From assembly GCA_943356485.1 (NCBI GenBank), contig CALRFD010000001.1, positions 55,085 through 105,333 of the forward strand: a stretch of 50,249 nt of DNA. The letters are read 5' to 3'. Each line of letters opens with the position of its first letter. Positions within the stretch are counted from its first letter, which is position 1. The notes under the pieces were generated by a model. That model ran no database searches and was not told where the DNA came from. It worked only from the letters and a program-made list of their open reading frames with translations. Made by a program: the position numbers and the translations under genes. This document shows, piece by piece, positions 15,908-24,224 of this stretch. Origin of the DNA: Patescibacteria group bacterium. GTDB taxonomy: Bacteria > Patescibacteriota > Microgenomatia > Daviesbacterales > UBA10151.

Positions 15908-18250
15908 TTATAGTTTTGCTCTTTGGACAAGCGAGGCTTCAACTTGAACAGAATCTCTCCCAAACTTAAGCCTTGATAACTCCCTGATAGCTTGCCCAAC
16001 CTGCGCGTTTAACATTGCTTTCCATTTCTTCATATCCTTGGTTGTATCCAGGGAAAATGGCGGGACAGGCTCACCGTTAGCAATTGTTTTAATATAGGCA
16101 TGGGGAGATTCAACATTGACTAAATCCGGCTCAGAGAAAACCGGCGAAAATTCATGCTGCAAATAATTCGCATCTGTTACCCCGACCCGGAAAGCAATCA
16201 GCGTACCGACATTTCCAAAAACCGCATTCTTTAGATCCTCTCCAATCTGCCCTATAAACTGATTCGCCACAATTAAGTTAAGACGATATTTTCTGGCTTC
16301 AGAAAGAATGTCGGCAAAGGTATCTGTAGCAAAGTTTTGGAACTCGTCAACATAAAGATAAAAATCCCGCCTTTGTTCAACCGGAATGTTTGTCCGGGAC
16401 ATGGCGGCATTTAAAATTTTAGGAACTAAAATCAGACCTAAAAAGTTGGAATTTTCCTCCCCTATTCTTCCCTTAGATAAATTCATAATTAAGATCTTTC
16501 CCTCATCCATAACTTTCCTTAGATCAAAGGAGGATTGTGATTGACCGATAATATTCCTCATCATTTTATTAGTAACAAATCTACCGAACTTAGAAACCGT
16601 ATAATCCAAAACTTCGGACTTATGAAAGTCTGTAGTTTGTGCAATCTGATCTGTCCAATAACGCTTAACCACCGGATCCTGCACCAGAGGGAGCAGCTCT
16701 TTAACAAATTCAGCATCAGTCATTAGACGAACTACCTCAACAAAGGTCGCACCTGGTTTGCTCATGGCTGTTAACATCGCGTTTCTGACTCCATGTTCAA
16801 ACCGTGGACCAATAATACCGGTTTTATTGGGATCAAATAACTTGTACATCAAACCAATAATTGAGGCTACCACAAAGTGTTTTTGCTCCTCAGAATAAGC
16901 TTCAAGCATATTAATGCCAAAAGGTCTGAGCATGTCTGATGGATCAAAATAGATTACATCTTCTGCCCGGTTAGGCGGAATTAACTCCAAAAGTTCTTCT
17001 GCTGCGTCACCGTGAGGATCGATAAAACAAATGCCTTTTCCTGCCATAATGTCCTGCAACATCATGGTTTTTAGAAATTCTGTTTTTCCTGTACCGGTTC
17101 TTCCAATTACATACATATGTCTTCTTCTATCATCTTCTGAAAGGTAAACCGGCCGGTCAATTCCTCTATAAACAGACTTTCCCAGATAAAGACCAGACGT
17201 AGGAATTTTTTCCGGAGCAGGAGCTCTTTTTGAAGATAACCAACTAATATATGGAGTCTCGATAGATTTATTTGGAAAATGGAAAAGGCTGGCTAGCTCA
17301 TCCGGAGTTAGAACTGAACCTGCTGAATATCTAGGCATGTAGCGGTAAATAAAATCTGTTAAGAAGGCTTTCTCTGAATAAGTCTTCGTACCCGAAAAAC
17401 CATTATAGGGACCGGAAAATTGTTCAAAAGCAGTCTTGATATTTGTTAAGTGTGCCTTAGCACTATCTGCAGTAGTCGAGGAAGTTATAATCCTGATAAC
17501 GGTTTCAAAACCCGACCTGACAATTTTACCTTCCACAGCCTCCAATTGTTTAGCATCAGGCGGGGCTTTAGGACTTTTATCTGTTCCGGGATCTTTTTCT
17601 TTCTTAACAAACTTTTTACCTGAGTCCTTCCATTTAGAATCAGCCGGGGCAATTAGGATCTGAACTGCTGCTCCTTCACCCTGTTGCATCTTTGCCAAAG
17701 CTGATGTAATCGATGACAGAGGGTCTGTTGGTAAATCCCTAAAGGTTTTAATCGGAAAATAATCAGCATTTTTTAACTTTAGTTGCGTATAAGCAGTCTC
17801 TGAATTTTCAGAGAAAATATTATACTCGGATACTTCTTTAATCTCTGCATCCGGATAAGCTCCATGGATCTGCTTCTCAATTAAATCCTGATGTTGCTTA
17901 TGGCAAGAGATAAAAAATTTGATTGACTCATGGGTTGCCACAATCTCAAAAGATATATGTGGTTGAGGCTTAAAAGAAGACAGCATCCCCCCTGATTTGC
18001 GAAGGGAGGCAAAGGTTGCAAACAACTGCTCTGCTGCGTCTATCTTAACCTCGTTACCCCTTGGAACTTTAACTTGTAACAATAGAAACTGCAGAGAATT
18101 CTTTTCCCGATCTTTGTATTTAATCCAACCTACCAAATACTTTTTTAAAAAAAGGAATATTCCTACAAGGATTAAAGCACCAGATGCAACAACCACTGCA
18201 GCCATAATCCAGCTTATATAGTCTATTGAAGTTGATTGCGTTACTTCCAT
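15908..18250 (-). CDS. Type IV secretion ATPase, VirD4/VirB4-like
   Basis: The 780-residue protein has a single membrane helix near the N-terminus (about residues 15-40), a long region of about 330 residues, then a P-loop ATPase domain. Walker A is GRTGTGKT (383-390), followed by CFIDPHGDAAEELLELIP. Walker B is YLYVDEFQNF, followed by a TraG/TraD-like segment, SEARKYRLNLIVANQFIGQI. It is likely the hexameric motor that couples to the pilin and VirB6-like proteins encoded at 44586-49849. Its role may be DNA transfer, uptake or pilus function. The upstream 125-residue gene is 7 bp away and probably co-transcribed. Confidence 0.85.
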   Translation of the reverse strand: MEVTQSTSIDYISWIMAAVVVASGALILVGIFLFLKKYLVGWIKYKDREKNSLQFLLLQVKVPRGNEVKIDAAEQLFATFASLRKSGGMLSSFKPQPHISFEIVATHESIKFFISCHKQHQDLIEKQIHGAYPDAEIKEVSEYNIFSENSETAYTQLKLKNADYFPIKTFRDLPTDPLSSITSALAKMQQGEGAAVQILIAPADSKWKDSGKKFVKKEKDPGTDKSPKAPPDAKQLEAVEGKIVRSGFETVIRIITSSTTADSAKAHLTNIKTAFEQFSGPYNGFSGTKTYSEKAFLTDFIYRYMPRYSAGSVLTPDELASLFHFPNKSIETPYISWLSSKRAPAPEKIPTSGLYLGKSVYRGIDRPVYLSEDDRRRHMYVIGRTGTGKTEFLKTMMLQDIMAGKGICFIDPHGDAAEELLELIPPNRAEDVIYFDPSDMLRPFGINMLEAYSEEQKHFVVASIIGLMYKLFDPNKTGIIGPRFEHGVRNAMLTAMSKPGATFVEVVRLMTDAEFVKELLPLVQDPVVKRYWTDQIAQTTDFHKSEVLDYTVSKFGRFVTNKMMRNIIGQSQSSFDLRKVMDEGKILIMNLSKGRIGEENSNFLGLILVPKILNAAMSRTNIPVEQRRDFYLYVDEFQNFATDTFADILSEARKYRLNLIVANQFIGQIGEDLKNAVFGNVGTLIAFRVGVTDANYLQHEFSPVFSEPDLVNVESPHAYIKTIANGEPVPPFSLDTTKDMKKWKAMLNAQVGQAIRELSRLKFGRDSVQVEASLVQRAKL

Positions 18251-18257
18251 ATTTTTT

Positions 18258-18635
18258 TTAAGCAGCTTTTTCTCCCTGCTTCTGACGATTAAATAATTTC
18301 TGCCTCAGTTTTTCCCTTAACGAGCTAACCAGCGATCCTTTACCACCAGAACCTGTTCTAATATGTTGTGAGCCCTCTGTAAGCTCTTCGTATGTTTCTC
18401 CTAAATACGCCCCTGTATCATGAACTATTTCTGCCCCAATCTCCTGTAAAGACCCAGTTGGAAATTGAACTTGAGCGGAGACCTCTTCCGGCTTCACATT
18501 ATTTCCAGCGTTATTTAGCTCCTTCGTGATATTCTCCACTGCTTCTCTTTGAGTTTGAGCAACCATAACCGGTCTAGTTACTCCTGCATTTACAACTCTC
18601 TGTGGATCAACGCCGATAGGGACAGGCTCTTGCAT
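18258..18635 (-). CDS. Hypothetical protein upstream of the T4SS ATPase
   Basis: I do not recognise this 125-residue protein. It is soluble and low in aromatic residues, with a proline- and valine-rich N-terminus, a helical middle and a basic tail (REKLRQKLFNRQKQGEKAA). It precedes the secretion ATPase gene by 7 bp, so it is probably an accessory factor of that system. Its start is back to back with the flavin reductase gene on the opposite strand. Confidence 0.6.
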   Translation of the reverse strand: MQEPVPIGVDPQRVVNAGVTRPVMVAQTQREAVENITKELNNAGNNVKPEEVSAQVQFPTGSLQEIGAEIVHDTGAYLGETYEELTEGSQHIRTGSGGKGSLVSSLREKLRQKLFNRQKQGEKAA

Positions 18636-18671
18636 AGTCGCATTATCTCATATTGCAGTATAATCCAACAA

Positions 18672-19346
18672 ATGGTCTTAAAAGTTTTACAAAAGTATTC
18701 AGAAACAAAAGATACTTTCAGTTTAATCTTTAAAAAACCACATGATTTAAATTTTTATCCCGGGCAATATCTGGATCTTGAGCTGCCTGTTAATGATAAA
18801 TTTGGTAACACCCGAGCTTTTACGATCTCTTCTTCGCCTACAGAAGAGTTTTTAAGGGTAACAACAAAAAAAGGGATTAGTGATTTTAAAAAAGCTTTAG
18901 AAAAATTAAATCCCGGTGATGAAATTAAAACTTCTCACCCTGCCGGAACTTTTATACTTGATGAAACCTCTCCAGCCGTTTTTATAGCCGGAGGCATTGG
19001 CATTACTCCATTTCGAAGTATACTTAAGTATGTTTCAGACAATAACCTGAATACTAAAATTACTTTACTTTATTCAAACCCGTCAGATGATTTTTTATTC
19101 AAAGATGAATTGGATACATGGGTAAAAGAGATAAAAAACTTAACTATTTATTATATAAACACCTTCAATCAGAATAGATTAAATCAGGCAAGTTTACAAA
19201 AAATCTTAAATCCTAAATCATTATTTATAAAATATATATTTTACCTGGCTGGATCTCATGTCTTTGTTGATAGTCTAGAAAAGATTTTACTCAAGCTTGG
19301 AGTAGACAAAGTTAATATCCGTTTTGATTATTTTGATGGCTACTAG
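18672..19346 (+). CDS. FNR-type flavin/ferredoxin reductase
   Basis: The 224-residue protein has the two-domain ferredoxin-NADP reductase fold. The flavin-binding domain shows FYPGQYLDLEL and RAFTISSSP, the R-x-Y/F-[ST] flavin motif. The nicotinamide domain shows AVFIAGGIGITPFRSILKYV and a YLAGSHVFVDSLEKIL segment near the end. No iron-sulfur domain is attached, so the electron partner is separate. The open frame extends to 18549, but the extra residues overlap the divergent gene and do not fit the family, so I use the ATG at 18672. It neighbours a redox and stress cluster. Confidence 0.8.
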   Translation: MVLKVLQKYSETKDTFSLIFKKPHDLNFYPGQYLDLELPVNDKFGNTRAFTISSSPTEEFLRVTTKKGISDFKKALEKLNPGDEIKTSHPAGTFILDETSPAVFIAGGIGITPFRSILKYVSDNNLNTKITLLYSNPSDDFLFKDELDTWVKEIKNLTIYYINTFNQNRLNQASLQKILNPKSLFIKYIFYLAGSHVFVDSLEKILLKLGVDKVNIRFDYFDGY

Positions 19347-19349
19347 AAT

Positions 19350-19952
19350 TTACATACTGGCAACTAAACGATAGCCTAACTTAACATTAAAAGGTATTGC
19401 AAGCCGTGTTCTAAACGAGCCGTCTGGATCAAAACCTGCTTGAGGATACGTTCCATTTCGATATATAGCAGGATCACCCAATTGGATCCATGCAGGTGGC
19501 ATATCGGGATATCTTCCATGAAAATCTCTATACACCTGAGCGCCTAGGACATACTCGTCCATCTTCGCAAGATGATAGCCCTGCTCTCTGGCAAAATATG
19601 AAATTGAATCCTTGTACCTGCCGAAACCTGATGCTTCTTCATATACTTTTAACCATCCTGTTACTGAAAATTTAGCGGCATCTCTGATTTTGTCATGAGA
19701 TAACGCACCACCCATCGACGGGTATATTAGACGCAAACTACTTACTGATAATTTAGGTACCCGAGGTACAATAATTCCAGCAATCTCATGACCTTCATAA
19801 GCTAACATTGATCTTTGTATTTCTTCTGAACTCAAATCACAATTTGGCACAACCACCTGAATTCCTGTCCTGTCCTCAGCCTCTGAGAATACACCCTTCC
19901 AATAGTCAGTAACCTCCTCTGGAGTCGTAGGTTTCGTTCTAAGCATTTCCAT
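19350..19952 (-). CDS. Hypothetical protein, 200 residues
   Basis: I do not recognise this protein. It is soluble and mixed alpha/beta by pattern, with many Gly, Pro, Tyr and Trp residues, and lacks obvious motifs. A segment, VVPNCDLSSEEIQRSMLAYE, is followed by GIIVPRVPKLSVSSLRLIYP. The latter half is rich in aromatic residues, as in DFHGRYPDMPPAWIQLGDP. It lies downstream of sodX on the same strand by about 35 bp and may be the last gene of that operon. Confidence 0.6.
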   Translation of the reverse strand: MEMLRTKPTTPEEVTDYWKGVFSEAEDRTGIQVVVPNCDLSSEEIQRSMLAYEGHEIAGIIVPRVPKLSVSSLRLIYPSMGGALSHDKIRDAAKFSVTGWLKVYEEASGFGRYKDSISYFAREQGYHLAKMDEYVLGAQVYRDFHGRYPDMPPAWIQLGDPAIYRNGTYPQAGFDPDGSFRTRLAIPFNVKLGYRLVASM

Positions 19953-19987
19953 AATTAACTGGCATTATAAGACATACTGGTATTTAA

Positions 19988-20278
19988 TCAAGTGTTAAAA
20001 GATACCACTTTCCCGATAATCTCGGATTTATCAACCCAGCCAAAGCTTCTGCTATCAGTACTCTCTTTTCTGTTATCACCTAATACAAATATGCTACGAC
20101 CGTGATATAAATGAATGCGCTTTATCATCTCTTTACCGCCTCTGTTGAATACAACAAGATCCCCAATCTTAAGCTTTAAAAACCAGCACCAGACTAATAC
20201 ATCCTGACCGGGTTTTAAGGTAGGTAACATGGAATTTCCGAAAACGGTGAATCTTTGAATAGGAAATTTTATCGTCAT
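19988..20278 (-). CDS. S26 signal peptidase-like protease, probable SodX
   Basis: The 96-residue protein has the S26 catalytic dyad: Ser16 in GNSMLPT and Lys53 in EMIKRIH. It also has the terminal box LGDNRKESTDSRSFG. It lacks a transmembrane anchor and is much shorter than LepB. These features, and its position just after the Ni-superoxide dismutase gene, match the Ni-SOD maturation protease that removes the leader to expose the metal-binding histidine. The open frame runs to 20320, but those 14 residues are repeat-derived, so I choose the ATG at 20278. That ATG itself sits in a dispersed GTCATTGCGAGG repeat. Confidence 0.85.
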   Translation of the reverse strand: MTIKFPIQRFTVFGNSMLPTLKPGQDVLVWCWFLKLKIGDLVVFNRGGKEMIKRIHLYHGRSIFVLGDNRKESTDSRSFGWVDKSEIIGKVVSFNT

Positions 20279-20364
20279 TGCGAGGAGTACTTCGACCTTG
20301 CTCAGTATAAAACTACGCATCTATATTAATCAAGATTCCCACGCCCTGCGGGGCTCGGAATGAC
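20275..20364. repeat. Dispersed inverted repeat between sodN and sodX
   Basis: The left unit starts GTCATTGCGAGG and the right unit ends GGGGCTCGGAATGAC, with AAGATTCCCACG inside. These are opposed copies of the family seen in ccsA and comF. The left end contains the sodX start codon. Confidence 0.75.
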
Positions 20365-20370
20365 GGAAAA

Positions 20371-20784
20371 CTATTTTTTTGTCTGAATAAAAATCTCTGC
20401 AATCTTATCGACGGATTCTATCAACTCTCTAGCTTTAGTTTCGTCCGCTGCTCTTTTGTTATCCGAACACAGTTTGGCAGTCTTCCAAATTAGGTCATGC
20501 AAATCCGGAAATTTTTCCAGATGCTCGCTTTTAAAATAGTCCGTCCATAGAATTAAAATTTCTTGCTTACAGATCTGGGCGTGCTCTTCTTTAATCGTAA
20601 TCGCCCTTACTTTATTATTTAGATCATCTTCTGGGTATTCTTTAAGTTTTTGCACCATCTTCAAAACCGTTGCCGCAGCCATCTGTGCCTCCCGTGGGTC
20701 GTACATCCCACACGGGATATCACAATGGGCATAGACTGGTCTTGAAGGAAGAAGTTTAAAGATTTTTGATATCAATTTATTCAT
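20371..20784 (-). CDS. sodN: Nickel superoxide dismutase
   Basis: The mature enzyme converts superoxide to oxygen and hydrogen peroxide. The Ni hook HCDIPCGMYDP follows a 19-residue leader (MNKLISKIFKLLPSRPVYA). His20 becomes the N-terminal ligand after cleavage; Cys21 and Cys25 bind Ni, and Tyr28 guards the site. The mature length is 118 residues, typical of the four-helix Ni-SOD family (about 117). The open frame reaches 20835, but only the Met at 20784 gives a sensible leader. trxB is 13 bp upstream and the maturation protease is downstream, so the three genes probably form an oxidative-stress operon. A nickel importer was not seen. Confidence 0.92.
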   Translation of the reverse strand: MNKLISKIFKLLPSRPVYAHCDIPCGMYDPREAQMAAATVLKMVQKLKEYPEDDLNNKVRAITIKEEHAQICKQEILILWTDYFKSEHLEKFPDLHDLIWKTAKLCSDNKRAADETKARELIESVDKIAEIFIQTKK

Positions 20785-20797
20785 TACAACTATAATA

Positions 20798-21733
20798 CTA
20801 CTGTGGACCAACTTTTTCCAAGTACTCTTCCACATCCAATGCGGCTTTGGTACCCATACCGGCAGCAGTCACGGCTTGTTTGTATTTTTTATCTGCTACA
20901 TCCCCTGCAAAGAAAACCCCATCTACTGAAGTTTTAGTCTCATCATGCACGCTAATATAACCTTTTTCATCAAGTTCAATCTGCCCTTTTAAAAAATCTG
21001 TATTCGGTTTATGGCCTATCGCCACAAAAACTGCATCAATTGGCATTTCGGAAATTTCATTTGTTTGTAGATTCTTAATTTTGACCCCTGTTACTTTATC
21101 TGTCCCCAAAACTTCTTCAATCGCACTATTCCATCTAAATTCAACGTTTGGCTTTGATTTTACAAGCTGCTGGAGCGCATCTTGAGCCCTAAGAGAATCT
21201 CTTCTGTGAATAACTGTTACTTTATTGCAAATTTTAGATAAATGCTGCGCCTCTCTCATGGCAGCATCTCCTCCCCCTATAACTATGACGTTTTTACCTT
21301 TAAAGAAAAACCCGTCGCAGACTGCGCAGGCAGAGACTCCTTTACCCCTTAATCGCTGCTCTGATTCTATGTTAAGCCACATGGCTGATGCGCCGGTGGC
21401 GATAATCACTGATTTTGCTTGAATAGCCTGAGATTCAGTTTTAATAATGAAAGGCTTTTTGGAAAAATCTATAGATACAACGTCTTCATTTATAAATCTG
21501 GTATTAAATCTTTCTGCCTGTTTTCGCATCTTGCCCATGAGTTCAGGGCCTTGTATACCCTCTGGAAAGCCGGGAAAGTCGTCTACATCGGTTGTTAGCA
21601 TTAATTGTCCACCTGCTTCCCTGCCTGCCACTACAAGCGGATCCAAAGCTCCACGGGCAGCATAAATCGCTGCTGTTAAACCTGCAGGGCCAGAACCAAT
21701 TATTACCAATTTCTCAGTTTTAGAATTTTCCAT
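20798..21733 (-). CDS. trxB: Thioredoxin reductase
   Basis: The 311-residue flavoprotein transfers electrons from NADPH to thioredoxin. VIIGSGPAGLTAAIYAARG binds FAD. The redox-active disulfide is CAVCDG (about residues 136-141). VIGGGDAAMREAQHL binds NADPH, and FAGDVADKKYKQAVTAAGMG closes the FAD site. All expected elements are present. Upstream lies a run of 7-bp repeats that contain TATACT -10-like boxes. It is the first gene of the probable trxB-sodN-sodX operon. Confidence 0.93.
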   Translation of the reverse strand: MENSKTEKLVIIGSGPAGLTAAIYAARGALDPLVVAGREAGGQLMLTTDVDDFPGFPEGIQGPELMGKMRKQAERFNTRFINEDVVSIDFSKKPFIIKTESQAIQAKSVIIATGASAMWLNIESEQRLRGKGVSACAVCDGFFFKGKNVIVIGGGDAAMREAQHLSKICNKVTVIHRRDSLRAQDALQQLVKSKPNVEFRWNSAIEEVLGTDKVTGVKIKNLQTNEISEMPIDAVFVAIGHKPNTDFLKGQIELDEKGYISVHDETKTSVDGVFFAGDVADKKYKQAVTAAGMGTKAALDVEEYLEKVGPQ

Positions 21734-21740
21734 GAGGTAA

Positions 21741-21775
21741 GTATAGAGTATAGAGTATAGAGTATAAAGTATAAA
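21741..21775. repeat. 7-bp tandem repeat upstream of trxB
   Basis: Five units of GTATAGA or GTATAAA lie within 10 bp of the trxB ATG. On the minus strand most units present TATACT, close to a -10 box. Just beyond, AGGGTAT and ATACCCT can form a 7-bp stem. Confidence 0.8.
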
Positions 21776-21801
21776 GGGTATTTTTGCTCTATACCCTATA
21801 C

Positions 21802-22044
21802 TTATTTTTTAGCAGAGCTGGAGGTTGAAGTTTTCTGTTTCATCGACCCTGTTGCTTCATGAGCTGATGGCGTAGCAGTTGTAGCAGAAGATGAAGCTTG
21901 GGTCTTAGGACTGGCAACTACAACTTCCTCTACGTCTGTTGCAGGCAGAACCGAAGGCTGATACCTACTTCTTAACCATACCAAATACCCGGCAATTACT
22001 ACTAAGACTAATATAAATATAACTATCGAAACATTTCTGTTCAT
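21802..22044 (-). CDS. Small membrane-anchored protein, 80 residues
   Basis: I do not recognise a family. The N-terminus has one hydrophobic helix (about residues 5-25) with a short positive stop. The remaining 50 residues are rich in Ser, Thr, Ala and Pro and end in lysines, typical of an extracytoplasmic disordered tail. Such short proteins are common in this type of genome. It lies upstream of trxB on the same strand, but the tandem repeat and a small hairpin separate them. Confidence 0.55.
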   Translation of the reverse strand: MNRNVSIVIFILVLVVIAGYLVWLRSRYQPSVLPATDVEEVVVASPKTQASSSATTATPSAHEATGSMKQKTSTSSSAKK

Positions 22045-22116
22045 TGAAAGCTTCCTTCCCGCCGTAGCGAGTTGTTGGGCAGACGATGATATATTAATCC
22101 TTTTTTACCATTAAAA

Positions 22117-22785
22117 TCAATCCTTAGCTTTCAGGAAAGATACATTCTTTCCTGTCCTAACAATTAGGATTGATGCAAAAAAACCTGCTCCTGCTCCTAA
22201 AAGAGAGCCTCCTATAACATCAGATAACCAGTGCTCCCCTAAATAAATTCTTGTTAGAGCCATCATAAAAACCAGAATACTTAAGAAGAGAGAAACCATT
22301 AGTCTATATAAATTATTCTTTGTGCCAAAAATTACCATACACAGCAAAATAGTAGTAATAAAAAGAGTTCTGGTCATGTGTCCTGAAGGGTAAGAAAAAT
22401 CAGTGTGTACATAAAATGAAGGTAGCGCTGTAGATAATATGCTTCTGTGCAAAAAAACAGGAGGCGCAGGATGAAAAAGGACGAGTTTGCCAAACACCTC
22501 GCCTAATGATGCCGGTATAATCATTAACCACCCCAAAAAAGCACGCCAATTGAATTTTATCAGACACAAAAACGCCATTATAATACAAAATCCTATCGTT
22601 ACTTCTGCGCTAGCCAGTAAACTAAAATAGGAAAAATATTTATCAAATCTTCGACTAATATGATCTTGTAGCTTCACGGTGGTGTCAAAATCCACTTTTA
22701 TCAACCGTTCTTTGGCTACTATATAAGAAAAAAGCGTAAATAAAATAACAAAAATTATAGAAAGGAAAAAAAGTTTAGTTTTCAT
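22117..22785 (-). CDS. PAP2-family membrane phosphatase
   Basis: The 222-residue protein has about six membrane helices and the type 2 phosphatidic acid phosphatase motifs. YPSGHM is the middle motif, with the catalytic-type histidine. RIYLGEHWLSDVIGG is the last motif, with the nucleophilic His and helper Asp. The first motif is weak: KLVLFHPAPP has the Lys but His in place of the usual Arg before Pro. It probably removes phosphate from a lipid such as undecaprenyl diphosphate or phosphatidic acid at the outer face of the membrane. Confidence 0.82.
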   Translation of the reverse strand: MKTKLFFLSIIFVILFTLFSYIVAKERLIKVDFDTTVKLQDHISRRFDKYFSYFSLLASAEVTIGFCIIMAFLCLIKFNWRAFLGWLMIIPASLGEVFGKLVLFHPAPPVFLHRSILSTALPSFYVHTDFSYPSGHMTRTLFITTILLCMVIFGTKNNLYRLMVSLFLSILVFMMALTRIYLGEHWLSDVIGGSLLGAGAGFFASILIVRTGKNVSFLKAKD

Positions 22786-22838
22786 TAAGAATCTTTATCT
22801 TACCCTAACCTGAATTTTGAGTGAAGTGCTAGAATATT

Positions 22839-23324
22839 TTAGCAAATAACCTTATTATGAGTAAGAATTTTTGTTGTAGAATGATCCCCTATCATTTTAG
22901 TTACAAATACCAGTTTTGCTCCACTAAGATCTGCAGCCCTTTTACGATGGTTGTTGTCATCCGATGCAAAAGTCGCTGCTATAATATCCGGCATAATCTT
23001 TTTAACCAGATCATCATAATGGCTCTGTCTTTCCATAAAGGGTAGTAAAACTACATAGTCAACAAAATTTATTGCTGATAAAACCCTAGCTCTCTCCTTC
23101 TGTGGATGAACCGGGCGACTTAAGCCTTTAAGCAGCTTAATCTTTTGATCGCTTTCCAGTAAAACAAACAGAACGTCACCGGCATTTTTAGCCTTTTCCA
23201 AAAAGATAATATGTCCGGGGTGCAGTACATCAAAACACCCTCCTGCTAATACCAATTTTCGGCCTTGGCTTTTAAGTTTTTTGACTATTAAATCAACCTT
23301 TCCTTCAGAAATAATTTTTCCCAT
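22839..23324 (-). CDS. Cytidylyltransferase-like nucleotidyltransferase (RfaE2 type)
   Basis: The 161-residue protein has the HxGH nucleotidyltransferase signature, GGCFDVLHPGHIIFLEKAK, then SRPVHPQKERARVLSAINFVDYVV, typical of the second domain of HldE/RfaE and related adenylyl/cytidylyltransferases. The likely product is a nucleotide-activated sugar or polyol phosphate for the cell surface. The closing ISTSK-like motif reads GDHSTTKIL. No kinase domain is attached. The exact substrate cannot be told from sequence. Confidence 0.78.
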   Translation of the reverse strand: MGKIISEGKVDLIVKKLKSQGRKLVLAGGCFDVLHPGHIIFLEKAKNAGDVLFVLLESDQKIKLLKGLSRPVHPQKERARVLSAINFVDYVVLLPFMERQSHYDDLVKKIMPDIIAATFASDDNNHRKRAADLSGAKLVFVTKMIGDHSTTKILTHNKVIC

Positions 23325-23381
23325 AAATTTATTAAGTAGTATACCAAAATAGTGTCTTGATCGATCTGTTAATATAAGTAG

Positions 23382-23912
23382 ATGGAAACTGCAACCTTGG
23401 CAGGCGGGTGTTTTTGGTGCACGGAAGCTATCTTTAAAAGAATAAAAGGCGTCGTAACAGTAACCTCAGGCTATAGCGGTGGGGAACTTAAAAATCCGAC
23501 GTATGAAAAAGTAAGCGAGGGAAAAACTAATCATGCAGAAAGCATACAGATTAAATTTGATCCTAAAGTCGTTTCTTTTGAAAAAATTCTGGAGATATTC
23601 TGGCATTTAATTGACCCTACAACCCTAAACCAACAAGGAGCAGATGTCGGAACACAGTATAGGTCTGCTATTTTTTATCATAATGATATTCAAAAGAAAA
23701 TTGCACAGGATTCAAAAGAAAAAGCAGATAAATCAGGCATGTATGCTGCTTCAATTGTTACCAAAATTGAACCCTTCGAGGCATTTTATCCAGCCGAGGA
23801 ATACCACCAAAACTATTTTGAGAGAAATTCATCCCAGCCTTATTGTCGGCTAATAATAAATCCTAAGATAGAAAAATTGATTAAGGGATTTGGAAGTGTT
23901 GTGAAAAATTAA
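23382..23912 (+). CDS. msrA: Peptide methionine sulfoxide reductase A
   Basis: The 176-residue enzyme reduces methionine-S-sulfoxide in proteins. The catalytic motif GGCFWCTE is at residues 8-15, with Cys10 as nucleophile. GYSGG, then NPTYEKVSEGKTNHAE, and the later QQGADVGTQYRSAIF, EEYHQNYF are all family-typical. The length is usual for MsrA without a fused MsrB. The gene stands near trxB, sodN and a flavin reductase, consistent with a local oxidative-repair group. The convergent neighbour overlaps its end by 4 bp. Confidence 0.93.
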   Translation: METATLAGGCFWCTEAIFKRIKGVVTVTSGYSGGELKNPTYEKVSEGKTNHAESIQIKFDPKVVSFEKILEIFWHLIDPTTLNQQGADVGTQYRSAIFYHNDIQKKIAQDSKEKADKSGMYAASIVTKIEPFEAFYPAEEYHQNYFERNSSQPYCRLIINPKIEKLIKGFGSVVKN

Positions 23913-24136
23913 CTGGCTGCCAGTAATTTTTCTCTAGCTAATTTAGCTTCTGCTTTTGTCTTTATCATCAGATCATTTTTGGCAATTCGGTCAGCAGTTG
24001 CCTTATCTACAATTTTTTGACACTCAGAATCAGGACAAACAGTTTGGGTATGGGTAATAACAGATGTACCTAATTTTTCTTTCCAGGATTTACCATCAAT
24101 TCTTTGTTTTCCACATCTAATACAAGGATTATTCAT
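23909..24136 (-). CDS. Small zinc-ribbon protein, 75 residues
   Basis: The N-terminal half has CIRCGKQR and a later CPDSECQKIVD, a probable four-cysteine zinc ribbon. The C-terminal half is a charged alanine- and lysine-rich helix. I do not recognise a named family. It ends convergently against msrA. A role in nucleic-acid binding is possible but only inferred from the zinc ribbon and basic helix. Confidence 0.6.
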   Translation of the reverse strand: MNNPCIRCGKQRIDGKSWKEKLGTSVITHTQTVCPDSECQKIVDKATADRIAKNDLMIKTKAEAKLAREKLLAAS

Positions 24137-24224
24137 AAATATCTAAACTTTGCTTATTTTAGCAGGTTTAGCTCATTAAAACAATACTCTAGAAAGCTAA
24201 TTAGTTTTATGTAACAATTAAAAT

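Noticed and set aside
18549..18671. N-terminal extension of the flavin reductase
   Set aside because: It overlaps the divergent gene start and has no similarity to the family; the ATG at 18672 fits.
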